From Frankiaceae bacterium (lineage in GTDB: Bacteria > Actinomycetota > Actinomycetes > JAFAQI01): a DNA stretch of 59,519 nucleotides. The translations under genes and the position numbers were made by a program. Positions 27,569 to 36,483 of the stretch are shown here, one piece after another. The DNA lies in NCBI GenBank assembly GCA_019239875.1, contig JAFAZI010000135.1, positions 1 through 59,519 of the forward strand, in the 5' to 3' direction. Position 1 is the stretch's first letter. Each line of letters begins with the position of its first letter. The notes beneath the pieces were generated by a model. The model saw only the letters and a program-made list of their open reading frames with translations, was not told where the DNA came from and searched no databases.

Positions 27569-28351
27569 ATGGCAAAGATCCGGTACGGCGCACGCTCCCT
27601 CGACGAGCTTCGCAACCGTGAAGTCGAGGCCACGAAGGTCGACACGTGGGCGACCACCCTCGTCGCGATCTACGAGACCGATCCCGACGCGATCGCGGCC
27701 GTGCTGCCGCCGTTCCTCTCCCCTCCGAAAGAGCCATTGATCCGGGTCAACATCGCCACGGTCGAGCTGGGTCGCGGCATCCCCACCTTCGGCGCGGGAA
27801 CGTTCTCCGTCTACTGCAGCCACGAAGGCGTCGACGGCGACTACGCGCTGGTCATGCCGATGACGACCGAGCAGGCAGTGATCGGCGGCCGCGAGACCTT
27901 CGGCGAGCCGAAGAAGCTCGCGGACATCTCGCTGGATCGCGACGGCGACTCCATCCGCGGTCACTTCACGCGGATGGGTACGACGTTCGTCGAGGTCACC
28001 GGAACCATCACGGGTGAGATCGAGCCGACGCCGCAGACGACCCGCACGAGCTTCTACCTGAAGTTCCTGCCGTCGCCGACCGGAAAGGGCTTCGACGGCG
28101 AGCCGATGCTCGTCTACTGCCGTCGCGACGAGAAGACCAAGACGCTCTGGGGCGTCGACGGCGAGGTCATCCTCCGCGACTCGCGGTTCGACCCGGTCGC
28201 CGACCTGCCGGTGGTCAAGCTGCGCAGCATCGAGCTCGGCGAGCGATCCAGCATCCAGACCGGCGAAGTTGTCACGACGGTGCCGGCCGACTGGGTCACG
28301 CCGTACGTGCATCAGCGGTACGACGACCTGTCCCCTATCGGGTCAGACTGA
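27569..28351 (+). CDS. Acetoacetate decarboxylase (ADC) family protein
   Basis: 260 residues. The region GGRETFGEPKKLADISL carries the Lys-Lys pair where ADC enzymes form a Schiff base with a beta-keto acid; TSFYLKFLPSPTGKGFDGEPMLVYCRR is also characteristic. Family members act as decarboxylases, aldolases or dehydratases, so the reaction is open. AAGGAG lies 8 bases before ATG 27569, which is preferred to the longer open frame overlapping amidohydrolase 1. Spacing of 26 and 11 bases to its neighbours shows one operon. Confidence 0.88.
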   Translation: MAKIRYGARSLDELRNREVEATKVDTWATTLVAIYETDPDAIAAVLPPFLSPPKEPLIRVNIATVELGRGIPTFGAGTFSVYCSHEGVDGDYALVMPMTTEQAVIGGRETFGEPKKLADISLDRDGDSIRGHFTRMGTTFVEVTGTITGEIEPTPQTTRTSFYLKFLPSPTGKGFDGEPMLVYCRRDEKTKTLWGVDGEVILRDSRFDPVADLPVVKLRSIELGERSSIQTGEVVTTVPADWVTPYVHQRYDDLSPIGSD

Positions 28352-28362
28352 GGCAACGCTTG

Positions 28363-29235
28363 ATGGACGTTGCGGGCAAGGTCGCCGTCATCACCGGTGG
28401 CGCCGGCGGCATCGGCCGCGAGATGGGCGAGATCTTCGGCGCGGCCGGCATGAAGATCGTGCTGTCCGACGTCCAGCCCGAGCCGTTGCAGAAGACGGTC
28501 GACCATCTGAAGACCCACGGCATCGAGGTGATCGGGCATGCGACCGACGTCTCGCAGTGGGACTCGGTCTGTGAGCTGCGTGATGCCGCGGTCCAGGCGT
28601 TCGGCACCGTGCACGTCGTGTGCAACAACGCGGGCATCGGTGCCGGCGCCGAAGGCCCGATGTGGGAGCACGAGCTCCGCGACTGGGAGTGGGCGATCGG
28701 CGTCAACGTGTGGGGGGTCATCCACGGCATCAACGCGTTCGTACCAGTGATGCTCGCGAACGGCGAGCCCGGTCACATCGTCAACACGTCGTCTGGCAAC
28801 GGCGGGATCTCTCCGCTGCCATCGACCCCTCAGTACGCCGCGACGAAGGCCGCCGTCGTGACCATCACCGAGTGCCTCTACGGCCAGCTCGCCGGCACTC
28901 CGCTGTCGGCGAGCGTGCTCTTCCCTGGACCCAACATCCTGCGGACCGGACTGTTCGAGTCGTGGCGATCCCGGCCGGAACGGTTCGCAAAGACGCGGCC
29001 CAGACAGACGCCGTACACGACGGTCGAATCGCTCGAGGAGCAGATGAAGGCTGCCGGCGTCCAGATCGCCTACACCGAGCCGGTCGACGTCGCGGAGGCC
29101 ACGCTCGAGGGGATCGTCAACGACACGTTCTGGATCCATCCCGCCAGCGAGCGCACCGACTCGGCGCTCCGCGAGCGCACCGAGTCGATCCTCGCTCGGT
29201 CCCAGCCCGACTACCTGCGCGCCGTACCCGGTTAA
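28363..29235 (+). CDS. Short-chain dehydrogenase/reductase
   Basis: 290 residues, Rossmann-fold NAD(P)-dependent oxidoreductase. Cofactor motif TGGAGGIG (about residues 12-19), an acidic Asp after beta-2 (LSDVQPE) suggesting NAD preference, NNAGIG, the Ser of TSSGNGG, and the YAATK active site. The extra C-terminal 60 residues are longer than a minimal SDR. ATG 28363 is preferred to the TTG one codon earlier. It sits between the ADC gene and amidohydrolase 2, as expected for oxidation of a hydroxylated intermediate. Confidence 0.92.
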   Translation: MDVAGKVAVITGGAGGIGREMGEIFGAAGMKIVLSDVQPEPLQKTVDHLKTHGIEVIGHATDVSQWDSVCELRDAAVQAFGTVHVVCNNAGIGAGAEGPMWEHELRDWEWAIGVNVWGVIHGINAFVPVMLANGEPGHIVNTSSGNGGISPLPSTPQYAATKAAVVTITECLYGQLAGTPLSASVLFPGPNILRTGLFESWRSRPERFAKTRPRQTPYTTVESLEEQMKAAGVQIAYTEPVDVAEATLEGIVNDTFWIHPASERTDSALRERTESILARSQPDYLRAVPG

Positions 29236-29248
29236 GGAGCAGCACCAC

Positions 29249-30520
29249 ATGTCCGACGACGTCTACACCGTCATCTCCGCCGATGCCCACGCCGGCCTGC
29301 CGACACCGCAGTACCGCGAGTACCTCGAGCAGAAGTACTGGCCGCAGTTCGACGAGTTCCTCGAGGGTCGCGGGCAGGCACTCGAAGAAGTGCGCGCGAT
29401 GGGCACGTCCGACAAGGCCTTCGCGGACAAGTGGTTCGCGGAGAATGAGGAAGGCCTCGAGGGCGGGTGGGACGCACAGCGCCGCAACAAGGAGATGGAC
29501 AACGACGGCATCACCGCCGAGGTCATCTTTCCGGACGCCGACGCCGTGGAGAGCCGGACCTGCGCGCCGTTCGGTGTCGGCCTCGGCCTGTCCGGCGACA
29601 CCGACCCCGAGATCGGGCTCGCCGGCGCGAAGGCGCACAACCGCTGGCTCGCGGAGCTGTGCTCCGACTCTCCCGAGCGCCGCAAGGGAGTAGCGCTGAT
29701 CCAGATCACGGCCGACCTGCCGGACGTGCTCGCCGAGATCCGGCGCGCGCACGACTCCGGGCTGCGCGCCGTCATGATCCCGGCGATGTGGATGCAGGCG
29801 GAGCCGTATCACTCGCGGCACTACGACCCGGTGTGGGAGCTGTGCCAGGACCTCGAGATGCCGGTCTGCACGCACAGCGGCCCGGCCGACCGCGACTCCT
29901 ACGACAACCACCTCGGCATCTATGTCACGGAGGTCGTCTGGTGGCCCGCGCGGCCGATGTGGTTCATGATGTGGTCCGGCGTCTTTGACCGGTTCCCGCG
30001 CCTGAAGTTCGGCGTGACGGAAGCCGGCTGCTGGTGGGTGCCGAACCTGCTGTGGTTCTGGGACCGATTGTTCATGGGGCAGAAGGGCGCCGAGAAGCTG
30101 TCGGACATGGGCATCCAGACCCAGCCCAGCGAGCTGTTCGACCGCAACTGCTTCATCGGGTCGTCGAACACGAAGCGACGAGAGGTCGGCATGCGTTACG
30201 AGATCGGCCTTGACAACATGTTGTGGGGAAACGACTTCCCGCACCCCGAGGGCACCTGGCCACACTCGCGGGAGTGGCTGGCGAAGACCTACCACGACGT
30301 GCCCGTCGCCGAGACACGCCGGATGATCGGCGAGGCGTGTGCCGAGGTCTACGGCTTTGACCTCGCCTCCCTTCGACCACACGCGGAGCGCATCAACGTC
30401 ACACCCGCCTCCCTCGGCCAGACCGACGACGCCGCCAACGTCGCGAAATGGGCGGGGCACAAGGAGGTCGGCCGGCACTGGCTGACCGGGCACGACTTCC
30501 CCTTGGCGCCGGTCGGCTGA
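29249..30520 (+). CDS. Amidohydrolase-2 family metal-dependent enzyme (2)
   Basis: 423 residues, paralogue of the first enzyme: ISADAHAGL at the N-terminus, KAHNRWLAELCSDSPERRKG, THSGPADRDSYDNH and LWGNDFPHPEGTWPHS share order and wording with its counterpart. Here the metal motif is again D-x-H. AAGGAG lies 9 bases before the ATG, which follows the SDR stop by 13 bases. Two paralogues in one operon suggest successive steps on related intermediates or two subunits. Confidence 0.9.
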   Translation: MSDDVYTVISADAHAGLPTPQYREYLEQKYWPQFDEFLEGRGQALEEVRAMGTSDKAFADKWFAENEEGLEGGWDAQRRNKEMDNDGITAEVIFPDADAVESRTCAPFGVGLGLSGDTDPEIGLAGAKAHNRWLAELCSDSPERRKGVALIQITADLPDVLAEIRRAHDSGLRAVMIPAMWMQAEPYHSRHYDPVWELCQDLEMPVCTHSGPADRDSYDNHLGIYVTEVVWWPARPMWFMMWSGVFDRFPRLKFGVTEAGCWWVPNLLWFWDRLFMGQKGAEKLSDMGIQTQPSELFDRNCFIGSSNTKRREVGMRYEIGLDNMLWGNDFPHPEGTWPHSREWLAKTYHDVPVAETRRMIGEACAEVYGFDLASLRPHAERINVTPASLGQTDDAANVAKWAGHKEVGRHWLTGHDFPLAPVG

Positions 30521-30533
30521 GCCCGACGTACCC

Positions 30534-31157
30534 GTGACCGCCCAACCTGCCGAGCGAGGGCAGGTCAGCCGCGAGCTCGTCGTCGACACCGCACTGCGGC
30601 TGGTCGAGGAGAACGACATCTCGGCGCTCACGATGCGGCGACTCGCGGCCGAGCTCGGTACGGCGGTCACGGCGATCTACTGGCACGTTGGTAATCGCGA
30701 CGCGCTCCTCGATCTCCTCGTCGACCGACTGCTCGACGACCTCGGCGTGCCGGTGAAGGTGACGGGTCGCTCGCCGCGAACCCGCGTCGCGTCGATCGTG
30801 CGAGCGTGGCGGCAGCGGCTCTGGGAGCACCCGCACCTGATCGGTTTCGCGCACGAACGCGGCCGAACCGCGACCATGTTCCAGCCGATGCAGGCGCAAC
30901 TCGCGGAGGAGCTCGCTGCGCTCGGGCTGACCGGACCCAAGGCGGCGCCCGCCATCCGGGCACTGCAGCACCACGTGTCGTCGTCAGTGCTCATGCAGCG
31001 AACCGCAGAGCGCGGACCGACGAGCGGCGCGACCGATCCCGAGGCATGGGATGCCGAGAGCGACCGGCAGCTCGTGGACGCCCTGAGCACACCCGTCGAT
31101 CACGAGTCCATGTTCGACATCACCCTCGACGCACTGCTCGACCACCTGCTCCCTTGA
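30534..31157 (+). CDS. TetR/AcrR family transcriptional regulator
   Basis: 207 residues with GTG start. The N-terminal helix-turn-helix (about residues 12-58) reads RELVVDTALRLVEENDISALTMRRLAAELGTAVTAIYWHVGNRDALLDLL. The C-terminal ligand-binding region resembles TetR_C, with HPHLIGFAHERGR and a helical end. It lies 13 bases after amidohydrolase 2 in the same direction, so it is likely auto-regulated and the best candidate to bind the palindrome at 26276-26292. The effector is unknown. Confidence 0.93.
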   Translation: MTAQPAERGQVSRELVVDTALRLVEENDISALTMRRLAAELGTAVTAIYWHVGNRDALLDLLVDRLLDDLGVPVKVTGRSPRTRVASIVRAWRQRLWEHPHLIGFAHERGRTATMFQPMQAQLAEELAALGLTGPKAAPAIRALQHHVSSSVLMQRTAERGPTSGATDPEAWDAESDRQLVDALSTPVDHESMFDITLDALLDHLLP

Positions 31158-31216
31158 CGGGGTCGGCGGTTGAGCTTTACATCGTCGGGTAGTTCGTTGG
31201 CGAGAGGAGAATGATC

Positions 31217-31747
31217 ATGAGCGCCGACCTGCTGGACCTGTACCGGAAGTCGAGCGAGTGGACCGGCAGCAAGGTCGCCGGCATCACGGACCTCGACGCG
31301 CCAACACCGTGCGAGGAGTGGACGGCGCGCGACGTGCTCAACCACATTGTCGAGACTCAGCACTACTTTGTGGCTGCCGCGAGCGGGCAGGACGTCGCAC
31401 CGCCAGGCAAAGCTCCGGTCAACTCGATCGGCAACGATCCAGCGACCGACCTGTCGAAGGCGCAAGCAGCGGTGGTCGAGACGTTCAGCCCGGACGGCGT
31501 GATCGAGAAGACCGGCCCGTCACTGGGCATCGCGTTCTGCGATCAGTTGATCCATGGCTGGGACCTTGCCAAGGCCAGCGGCCAAGACGCCACGATGCCC
31601 GAAGGCCTCGCGCAGGCGGCGTACGACTTCATCCACGGCAAGTTCGGCGACCAGCGCGCTCAGTTCTTCAAGGACGAGGTGCCGGTTGGCGAGGACGCGA
31701 CCCCGCAGCAGCGCCTGCTCGGCTACACGGGACGCAACCCCGACTGA
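31217..31747 (+). CDS. TIGR03086-type DinB-like metal-binding protein
   Basis: 176 residues, four-helix DinB/mycothiol-dependent maleylpyruvate isomerase superfamily. PTPCEEWTARDVLNHIVETQHYF (first metal-ligand His) and QLIHGWDLAKA (second) are family marks. ATG 31217 (MSADLLDLYRKS) gives seven bases to AGGAG; the ATG two codons earlier would put the start on top of it. 59 bases separate it from the TetR stop, so it may be outside that operon. Thiol-transferase activity is possible but unproven. Confidence 0.85.
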   Translation: MSADLLDLYRKSSEWTGSKVAGITDLDAPTPCEEWTARDVLNHIVETQHYFVAAASGQDVAPPGKAPVNSIGNDPATDLSKAQAAVVETFSPDGVIEKTGPSLGIAFCDQLIHGWDLAKASGQDATMPEGLAQAAYDFIHGKFGDQRAQFFKDEVPVGEDATPQQRLLGYTGRNPD

Positions 31748-31760
31748 CCAGTTGGTCGTC

Positions 31761-32609
31761 TCAGGCGTCCCGGCGGCGGCGAGTTTGCGTCACTCGCGTG
31801 GCCAGTTCGCTGTCCGGGGGGTAGTCGACCGCGACGAGGGTCAGACCGTGTGCCGGCGCGACCCGTACGGCGCTGTCGCGCACACCGGCCGCGAGCACCT
31901 CGCCCGGCCATTCGACCGGCCGGCGGCCCTCGCCGACCGCGAGCAACGCGCCGACCATTGAGCGGACCTGGTTGTGACAGAACGCGTCGGCATGCGCGGT
32001 GACGACGACCGCGTCGGGATCGCGTCGTACCGACAGTTCGTGCAGCGTGCGGATGGTGGTGGCACCCGTACGAGGTTTCGCGTACGCCGCGAAGTCGTGC
32101 TCGCCAACGAGCGATTGGGCGGCGGTGTCCATCGCCTCCGCATCAAGCGGTCGTCCCCAGGCGACGGTGTCACGGCGGCGCAGCGGGTCGGGCGAAGCAT
32201 CGGTCAGGCGGTAGGCGTAGCGACGTCCAAGCGCAGCGAAGCGCGCGTCGAACCCCGGTGGAGCGACCGTGACCGCGCGAATGACCACGTCCTCGGCAAG
32301 CAGGCTGGTGAGCCGCCGCGGCAAGGCGTCGAGCGCCTCGGGCGCCTTCGGCAGGTCGAGGTGCGCGACCTGCCCAGCTGCGTGGACACCGGCGTCGGTT
32401 CGGCCGGCGACGGTGAGCTGCGCTGGATCAGCGAGTCGCAGGACTGTCGTGATCGCGTCCTCGACCACTTGCTGGACCGTGCGCAGGCCAGGCTGGCGAG
32501 CCCAGCCGGAGAACTCCGTCCCGTCGTAGGCGAGATCGATGCGCAAACGAACGAACCCGCCATCCCCTGAAGGGGAGGCGGGTTCGTTCGATGCGTTGCG
32601 GGTGGTCAC
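31761..32609 (-). CDS. truA: tRNA pseudouridine synthase A
   Basis: Makes pseudouridine at positions 38-40 of tRNA anticodon arms. 282 residues from the GTG at 32609, which overlaps the rplQ stop by four bases (GTGA). The catalytic Asp is in [30 protein letters not shown] and [19 protein letters not shown] are conserved. The true domain starts at [19 protein letters not shown], about residue 23, so the first 22 codons are dispensable and instead contain a 19-bp stem (32548-32590). A shorter start at an in-frame TTG near 32543 is possible. Confidence 0.93.
   Translation of the reverse strand: MTTRNASNEPASPSGDGGFVRLRIDLAYDGTEFSGWARQPGLRTVQQVVEDAITTVLRLADPAQLTVAGRTDAGVHAAGQVAHLDLPKAPEALDALPRRLTSLLAEDVVIRAVTVAPPGFDARFAALGRRYAYRLTDASPDPLRRRDTVAWGRPLDAEAMDTAAQSLVGEHDFAAYAKPRTGATTIRTLHELSVRRDPDAVVVTAHADAFCHNQVRSMVGALLAVGEGRRPVEWPGEVLAAGVRDSAVRVAPAHGLTLVAVDYPPDSELATRVTQTRRRRDA
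32548..32590 (-). terminator. Strong hairpin after rplQ, inside the 5' end of truA
   Basis: A perfect 14-bp stem (32548-32561 with 32577-32590) continues, after one bulged base, into a 5-bp stem (32563-32567 with 32572-32576) closed by a tetraloop. On the minus strand it is followed by TTTGCGC. It starts 16 bases after the rplQ stop, the normal place for an operon terminator, yet lies within the truA reading frame. Confidence 0.8.
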
Positions 32610-33358
32610 TCCTTCTCGGAGTCCTCGCCGTCTTCCTCGCCCATGACGTCGAGGCCGACGTCGGCCGAGTCCTCGTCATCGGCGTCATCCGCGGCCGGTT
32701 CCGCGACGTCGTCCGCCGCCGCCGGCTCGGTCGATGCTTCGGTCGCGTCAGTGTCCGCAGTGTCGGTCTCCGTGGCGTCAGTCTCCGTAGCGTCAGGCGC
32801 TGCCGCCTCAGCTTCGCTGGCCTCGACCTCTGCGCTCGCCGCGTCGGCCGCCTCGGCCTCGGCGACAACGTTCGCCGCAACCTCTGACTCGCCGGCGAGT
32901 GCCTCAGCGGCCTCGACCGTCGCGCCGGTCGGCTTGCGGCGACGCGCAAAGCGGGTGCCGCGAGCCGCCTCCGCCTCGGCGACGGCCTCCTGGGCGACCG
33001 TGCGGAACTCGACCAGCTCGATCTGCGCCATGGGGGCGTTGTCGCCCTTGCGTGGCCCGAGCTTGGTGATCCGGGTGTAGCCGCCGTTGCGGGCGGCGAA
33101 GCCGGGTCCGATCTCCGCAAACAGCGTGTGCACCACGCTCTTGTCCCGCACGACCGTCAACACCTGCCGCCGAGCGTGGATGTCACCACGCTTGGCGAAG
33201 GTGATGAGCCGGTCCGCGAGCGGCGAAAGCCGCTTGGCCTTCGCCAGGGTCGTGGTGATCTTTCCGTGCTCGAACAGCGACGTGGCGAGGTTCGCCAGCA
33301 TCAACCGCTCGTGCGCGGGACCGCTCCCGAGACGAGGACCCTTGGTGGGCGTAGGCAT
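32606..33358 (-). CDS. rplQ: Ribosomal protein L17 (bL17) with long acidic tail
   Basis: 250 residues. The conserved L17 domain is residues 1-118 ([31 protein letters not shown], then [27 protein letters not shown]). The remaining 130 residues are Ala/Glu/Asp-rich and highly acidic ([19 protein letters not shown]), about doubling the protein. Actinobacterial L17 often has such an extension, but this one is among the longer forms I know. It is the last ribosomal gene of the alpha operon; truA overlaps the stop. Confidence 0.95.
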   Translation of the reverse strand: MPTPTKGPRLGSGPAHERLMLANLATSLFEHGKITTTLAKAKRLSPLADRLITFAKRGDIHARRQVLTVVRDKSVVHTLFAEIGPGFAARNGGYTRITKLGPRKGDNAPMAQIELVEFRTVAQEAVAEAEAARGTRFARRRKPTGATVEAAEALAGESEVAANVVAEAEAADAASAEVEASEAEAAAPDATETDATETDTADTDATEASTEPAAADDVAEPAADDADDEDSADVGLDVMGEEDGEDSEKE

Positions 33359-33389
33359 CGCGTGCTCCTGAATCCAGCTGGTGGGTAGC

Positions 33390-34418
33390 TCAGTACTGCT
33401 CGGTCTCGGCGAAGCCGGCGTCGCCGCCCTCGTCGTAGTTGTCGTCGTACCCCTGGATCACCGACGTGGGGTCGAATCCGGGCGGGCTGTCCTTGAGCGC
33501 GAGGCCAAGACCGGCCAGCTTGCCCTTGACCTCGTCGATCGACTTCTGCCCGAAGTTGCGGATGTCCATCAGGTCGGCCTCGGAACGGGAGACGAGCTCG
33601 CCGACCGAGTGGATGCCCTCACGCTTGAGGCAGTTGTAGGAGCGGACGGTGAGGTCGAGCTCCTCGACCGGCAGCGCGAGATCCGCCATCAGCTGCGCGT
33701 CGGTCGGCGACGGGCCAATCTCGACACCCTCGGCGTTCTCGTCGAGCTCACGAGCCAGGCCGAACAGCTCGACCAGAGTGTGACCGGCGGACGCGAGCGC
33801 TGTGCGCGGCGTGATCGAGGACTTCGTCTCGACGTCGACCACGAGCCGGTCGAAGTCGGTGCGCTGCTCGACACGGGTCGCCTCGACCTTGTAGGTGACC
33901 TTAAGCACCGGCGAGTAGATCGAGTCGATCGGAATGACGCCGATCGGCTGGCCCGGCTGCTTGTTCTGCACGGCGGAGACGTAGCCACGGCCACGCTCGA
34001 CGGTGAACTCGATCTCGAGCTTGCCCTTGCCGTTCAGCGTGGCGATGTGCAGGTCGGGGTTGTGGATCTCGACACCGGCCGGGGGCGCGATGTCGGCGGC
34101 TGTCACGGCGCCCGGACCCTGCTTGCGCAGGTACATCACGACCGGCTCGTCGTGCTCCGAGGAGACGACAAGGTTCTTGATGTTGAGGATGAGGTCGGTG
34201 ACGTCTTCCTTCACCCCGGCCACGGTCGAGAACTCGTGGAGCACGTCAGCGATCCGCAGCGACGTGACCGCCGCGCCCGGGATCGAGGACAGCAGCGTGC
34301 GGCGAAGGGAATTGCCGAGCGTGTAGCCGAAGCCAGGCTCGAGCGGCTCGATGATGAACCGCGAACGGTTGGACTCGAGGGACTCTTCCGACAGAGTCGG
34401 ACGCTGTGCGATGAGCAA
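33390..34418 (-). CDS. rpoA: RNA polymerase alpha subunit
   Basis: 342 residues. N-terminal domain with [31 protein letters not shown] dimerisation region, C-terminal domain with [48 protein letters not shown], which contacts UP elements and activators. The tail is acidic and aromatic ([19 protein letters not shown]). The gap of 66 bases after rpsD and 31 bases to rplQ fit the standard rpsD-rpoA-rplQ order. Confidence 0.98.
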   Translation of the reverse strand: MLIAQRPTLSEESLESNRSRFIIEPLEPGFGYTLGNSLRRTLLSSIPGAAVTSLRIADVLHEFSTVAGVKEDVTDLILNIKNLVVSSEHDEPVVMYLRKQGPGAVTAADIAPPAGVEIHNPDLHIATLNGKGKLEIEFTVERGRGYVSAVQNKQPGQPIGVIPIDSIYSPVLKVTYKVEATRVEQRTDFDRLVVDVETKSSITPRTALASAGHTLVELFGLARELDENAEGVEIGPSPTDAQLMADLALPVEELDLTVRSYNCLKREGIHSVGELVSRSEADLMDIRNFGQKSIDEVKGKLAGLGLALKDSPPGFDPTSVIQGYDDNYDEGGDAGFAETEQY

Positions 34419-34484
34419 GGTGTTGCCTTCCTGTCTGGGGCGACCGCTATATGACGCCCTGTAGGTACTGCGGTGATGCAGGTT

Positions 34485-35111
34485 TTACTTCGAGTAGAGC
34501 TCGACGATCAGCTGTTCTTGGACCTGGGTGTCGATGACCTGGCGGGCAGGCATCGCGTGGACCAGAATGCGCATCCGGTTCGAGATGACCTCGATCCAGG
34601 CCGGCACCGTGCGCTCGCCGGCTTCCGCCCGCGCGATCACGAATGGCGTCAGCTCGACCGACGTCGGCTTGACCTCGATGATGTCGTTCTCGGACACGAG
34701 GTACGACGGGATGTCGACCTTGTGGCCGTTGACGATGAAGTGGCCGTGCTTCACGAGCTGGCGCGCCATGTCGCGGCTGTGCGCGAAGCCCGCGCGGTAG
34801 ACCACGTTGTCGAGCCGGCGCTCGAGGAGCTGGAGCAGGTTCTCGCCGGTCTTGCCGGGACGCCGGTTGGCCTCCTCGTAGTAACGGCGGAACTGCTTCT
34901 CGAGGACGCCGTAGATGCGCGCGCACTTCTGCTTCTCGCGCATCTGCAGCAAGTACTCGGAGTCCTTCGAACGCCCACGACCGTGCTCACCCGGCGGGTA
35001 GGGCCGGATCTCGATCGGGCACTTGGCGGACTCGCACTTGGCGCCCTTGAGGAACAGCTTGGTCTTCTCGCGACGGCAGCGCTTGCAGTCGGGACCGGTG
35101 TAGCGGGCCAT
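34485..35111 (-). CDS. rpsD: Ribosomal protein S4 (uS4), zinc-binding form
   Basis: 208 residues; primary 16S rRNA binder and, in many bacteria, translational repressor of this operon. The N-terminus holds a C4 zinc site (CKRC, then KCESAKC), so it is the C+ zinc-dependent version. The S4 RNA-binding domain LERRLDNVVYRAGFAHSRDMARQLVKHGHFIVNG follows. It starts 3 bases after rpsK. No S4-binding pseudoknot was recognised by eye in the infA leader. Confidence 0.97.
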   Translation of the reverse strand: MARYTGPDCKRCRREKTKLFLKGAKCESAKCPIEIRPYPPGEHGRGRSKDSEYLLQMREKQKCARIYGVLEKQFRRYYEEANRRPGKTGENLLQLLERRLDNVVYRAGFAHSRDMARQLVKHGHFIVNGHKVDIPSYLVSENDIIEVKPTSVELTPFVIARAEAGERTVPAWIEVISNRMRILVHAMPARQVIDTQVQEQLIVELYSK

Positions 35112-35114
35112 GGC

Positions 35115-35519
35115 TCAGACCCTCCGGCGCTTCGGCGGACGGCAGCCGTTGTGGGGCGCCGGTGTGACGTCAGAAATGGTGCCTACCTCCAGGCCGGTCG
35201 CCTGCAGCGACCGGATCGCAGTCTCGCGACCCGAGCCCGGGCCCTTCACGAACACGTCGACCTTGCGCATGCCGTGCTCCTGAGCCCGGCGAGCGGCGGC
35301 CTCGGCCGCCATCTGCGCGGCGAACGGCGTGGACTTGCGCGAGCCCTTGAAGCCGACCTGGCCGGCGCTCGCCCAGCTCACGACGTTGCCCATCGGGTCG
35401 GTGATGGACACGATCGTGTTGTTGAACGTGCTCTTGATGTGCGCGTGCCCGTGGGCGACGTTCTTCTTCTCCTTGCGACGGACCTTCTTGGCCGCGGCGC
35501 GCTTCTGTGCGGGAGGCAC
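35115..35519 (-). CDS. rpsK: Ribosomal protein S11 (uS11)
   Basis: 134 residues with GTG start overlapping the rpsM TAG by one base (TAGTG). The basic N-terminus ([17 protein letters not shown]) is followed by [90 protein letters not shown]. The C-terminal RPPKRRRV is the universal end. It forms the platform at the mRNA exit with S18. Confidence 0.98.
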   Translation of the reverse strand: MPPAQKRAAAKKVRRKEKKNVAHGHAHIKSTFNNTIVSITDPMGNVVSWASAGQVGFKGSRKSTPFAAQMAAEAAARRAQEHGMRKVDVFVKGPGSGRETAIRSLQATGLEVGTISDVTPAPHNGCRPPKRRRV

Positions 35520-35899
35520 TACTTCTTCCCTACCTTCTTCTTGCCGGCCACGGTCTTGCGCGGGCCCTTGCGGGTGCGAGCGTTGGTGTGCGTGCGCTGG
35601 CCACGGACCGGGAGGCCGCGACGATGGCGGATCCCCTGGTAGCAGCCGATCTCGATCTTGCGACGGATGTCGGAGGCGACCTCACGACGAAGGTCACCCT
35701 CGACCCGGTACGTCGCCTCGATCCAGTCACGCAGCTTGACCAGCTCGTCGTCGCTCAGGTCACGGACGCGGGTGTTCGGGTTGACGCCGGTCTGGGCAAG
35801 CGACTCCTGCGCCCGCGTTCGACCGATGCCAAAGATGTAGGTGAGCGCAACCTCGACCCGCTTGTCACGGGGAAGGTCGACGCCGACAAGGCGTGCCAT
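35519..35899 (-). CDS. rpsM: Ribosomal protein S13 (uS13)
   Basis: 126 residues; forms bridges to the 50S subunit and contacts tRNA in the P site. [31 protein letters not shown] starts at ATG 35899, preferred over an in-frame upstream Met because AAGGAG precedes the latter's codons and homology begins here. [23 protein letters not shown] is the tRNA-contacting tail, ending in lysines. Confidence 0.97.
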   Translation of the reverse strand: MARLVGVDLPRDKRVEVALTYIFGIGRTRAQESLAQTGVNPNTRVRDLSDDELVKLRDWIEATYRVEGDLRREVASDIRRKIEIGCYQGIRHRRGLPVRGQRTHTNARTRKGPRKTVAGKKKVGKK

Positions 35900-36037
35900 C
35901 CGGGCTTTAACTCCTTCTTTCACCGGAGGTCCGCCGCGTCACCGTCCCCACCAGCCCAGGTGGGGCCCCAGCCTCCGGGCCGGGGGTGGCCGTCGTACTT
36001 GCGTACGAGCGGTTGGTGCGCGCTTGTTGGTGGCTCG

Positions 36038-36151
36038 CTAGCCCTGCCGCTGCTTGTGGCGGAGGTTCTCGCAGATCACCATGACCCGCCCATGTCGGCG
36101 GATCACCTTGCACTTGTCACACATCTTCTTGACGCTCGGCTTGACCTTCAC
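36038..36151 (-). CDS. rpmJ: Ribosomal protein L36 (bL36), zinc-binding form
   Basis: 37 residues from GTG 36151: [19 protein letters not shown] then [18 protein letters not shown]. The C-x2-C, C and H ligands make it the zinc-dependent C+ form. It lies 10 bases after infA and 138 bases before rpsM, the only long gap inside the alpha operon. Confidence 0.96.
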   Translation of the reverse strand: MKVKPSVKKMCDKCKVIRRHGRVMVICENLRHKQRQG

Positions 36152-36161
36152 GATCGGTTCC

Positions 36162-36383
36162 TCACTTGTACCTGTACACGATTCGACCGCGTGAAAGGTC
36201 GTACGGCGACAACTCGACGACGACCCGGTCCTCCGGAAGGATCCGAATGTAGTGCTGGCGCATCTTGCCGCTGATGTGGGCAAGGACCTTGTGACCGTTG
36301 GCGAGCTCAACCCGGAACATTGCGTTCGGGAGAGGTTCGACAACGCGCCCCTCGATCTCGATGGCGCCTTCCTTCTTCGGCAT
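36162..36383 (-). CDS. infA: Translation initiation factor IF-1
   Basis: 73-residue single OB-fold protein that blocks the ribosomal A site during initiation. [67 protein letters not shown] are essentially family consensus. First gene of infA-rpmJ-rpsM-rpsK-rpsD-rpoA-rplQ, read from the promoter at 36448-36476 with a 58-base leader. Confidence 0.98.
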   Translation of the reverse strand: MPKKEGAIEIEGRVVEPLPNAMFRVELANGHKVLAHISGKMRQHYIRILPEDRVVVELSPYDLSRGRIVYRYK

Positions 36384-36447
36384 GTCCTCCGTCGTTCCGG
36401 CTCAGTGGCGTGCAAGATTGACCCACCTGGTGGCAGGCCGACATAGG

Positions 36448-36476
36448 AGTCTACGGGAGCGTGCCGCCCCGTTCAA
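36448..36476 (-). promoter_or_regulatory. Sigma-A-type promoter of the infA/alpha operon
   Basis: On the minus strand TTGAAC (36476-36471), 17-base spacer, TAGACT (36453-36448). Predicted start near 36441. It explains why infA is separated from map by 379 bases. Confidence 0.8.
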
Positions 36477-36483
36477 ACGCGCT

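Noticed and set aside
29117-30670. 517-codon minus-strand frame opposite amidohydrolase 2
   Set aside because: Antisense shadow of a conserved gene, no motif, no ribosome-binding site.
31158-31216. Promoter TTGAGC/TAGTTC before the DinB-like gene
   Set aside because: Spacer of only 14 bases; too short to support a call.
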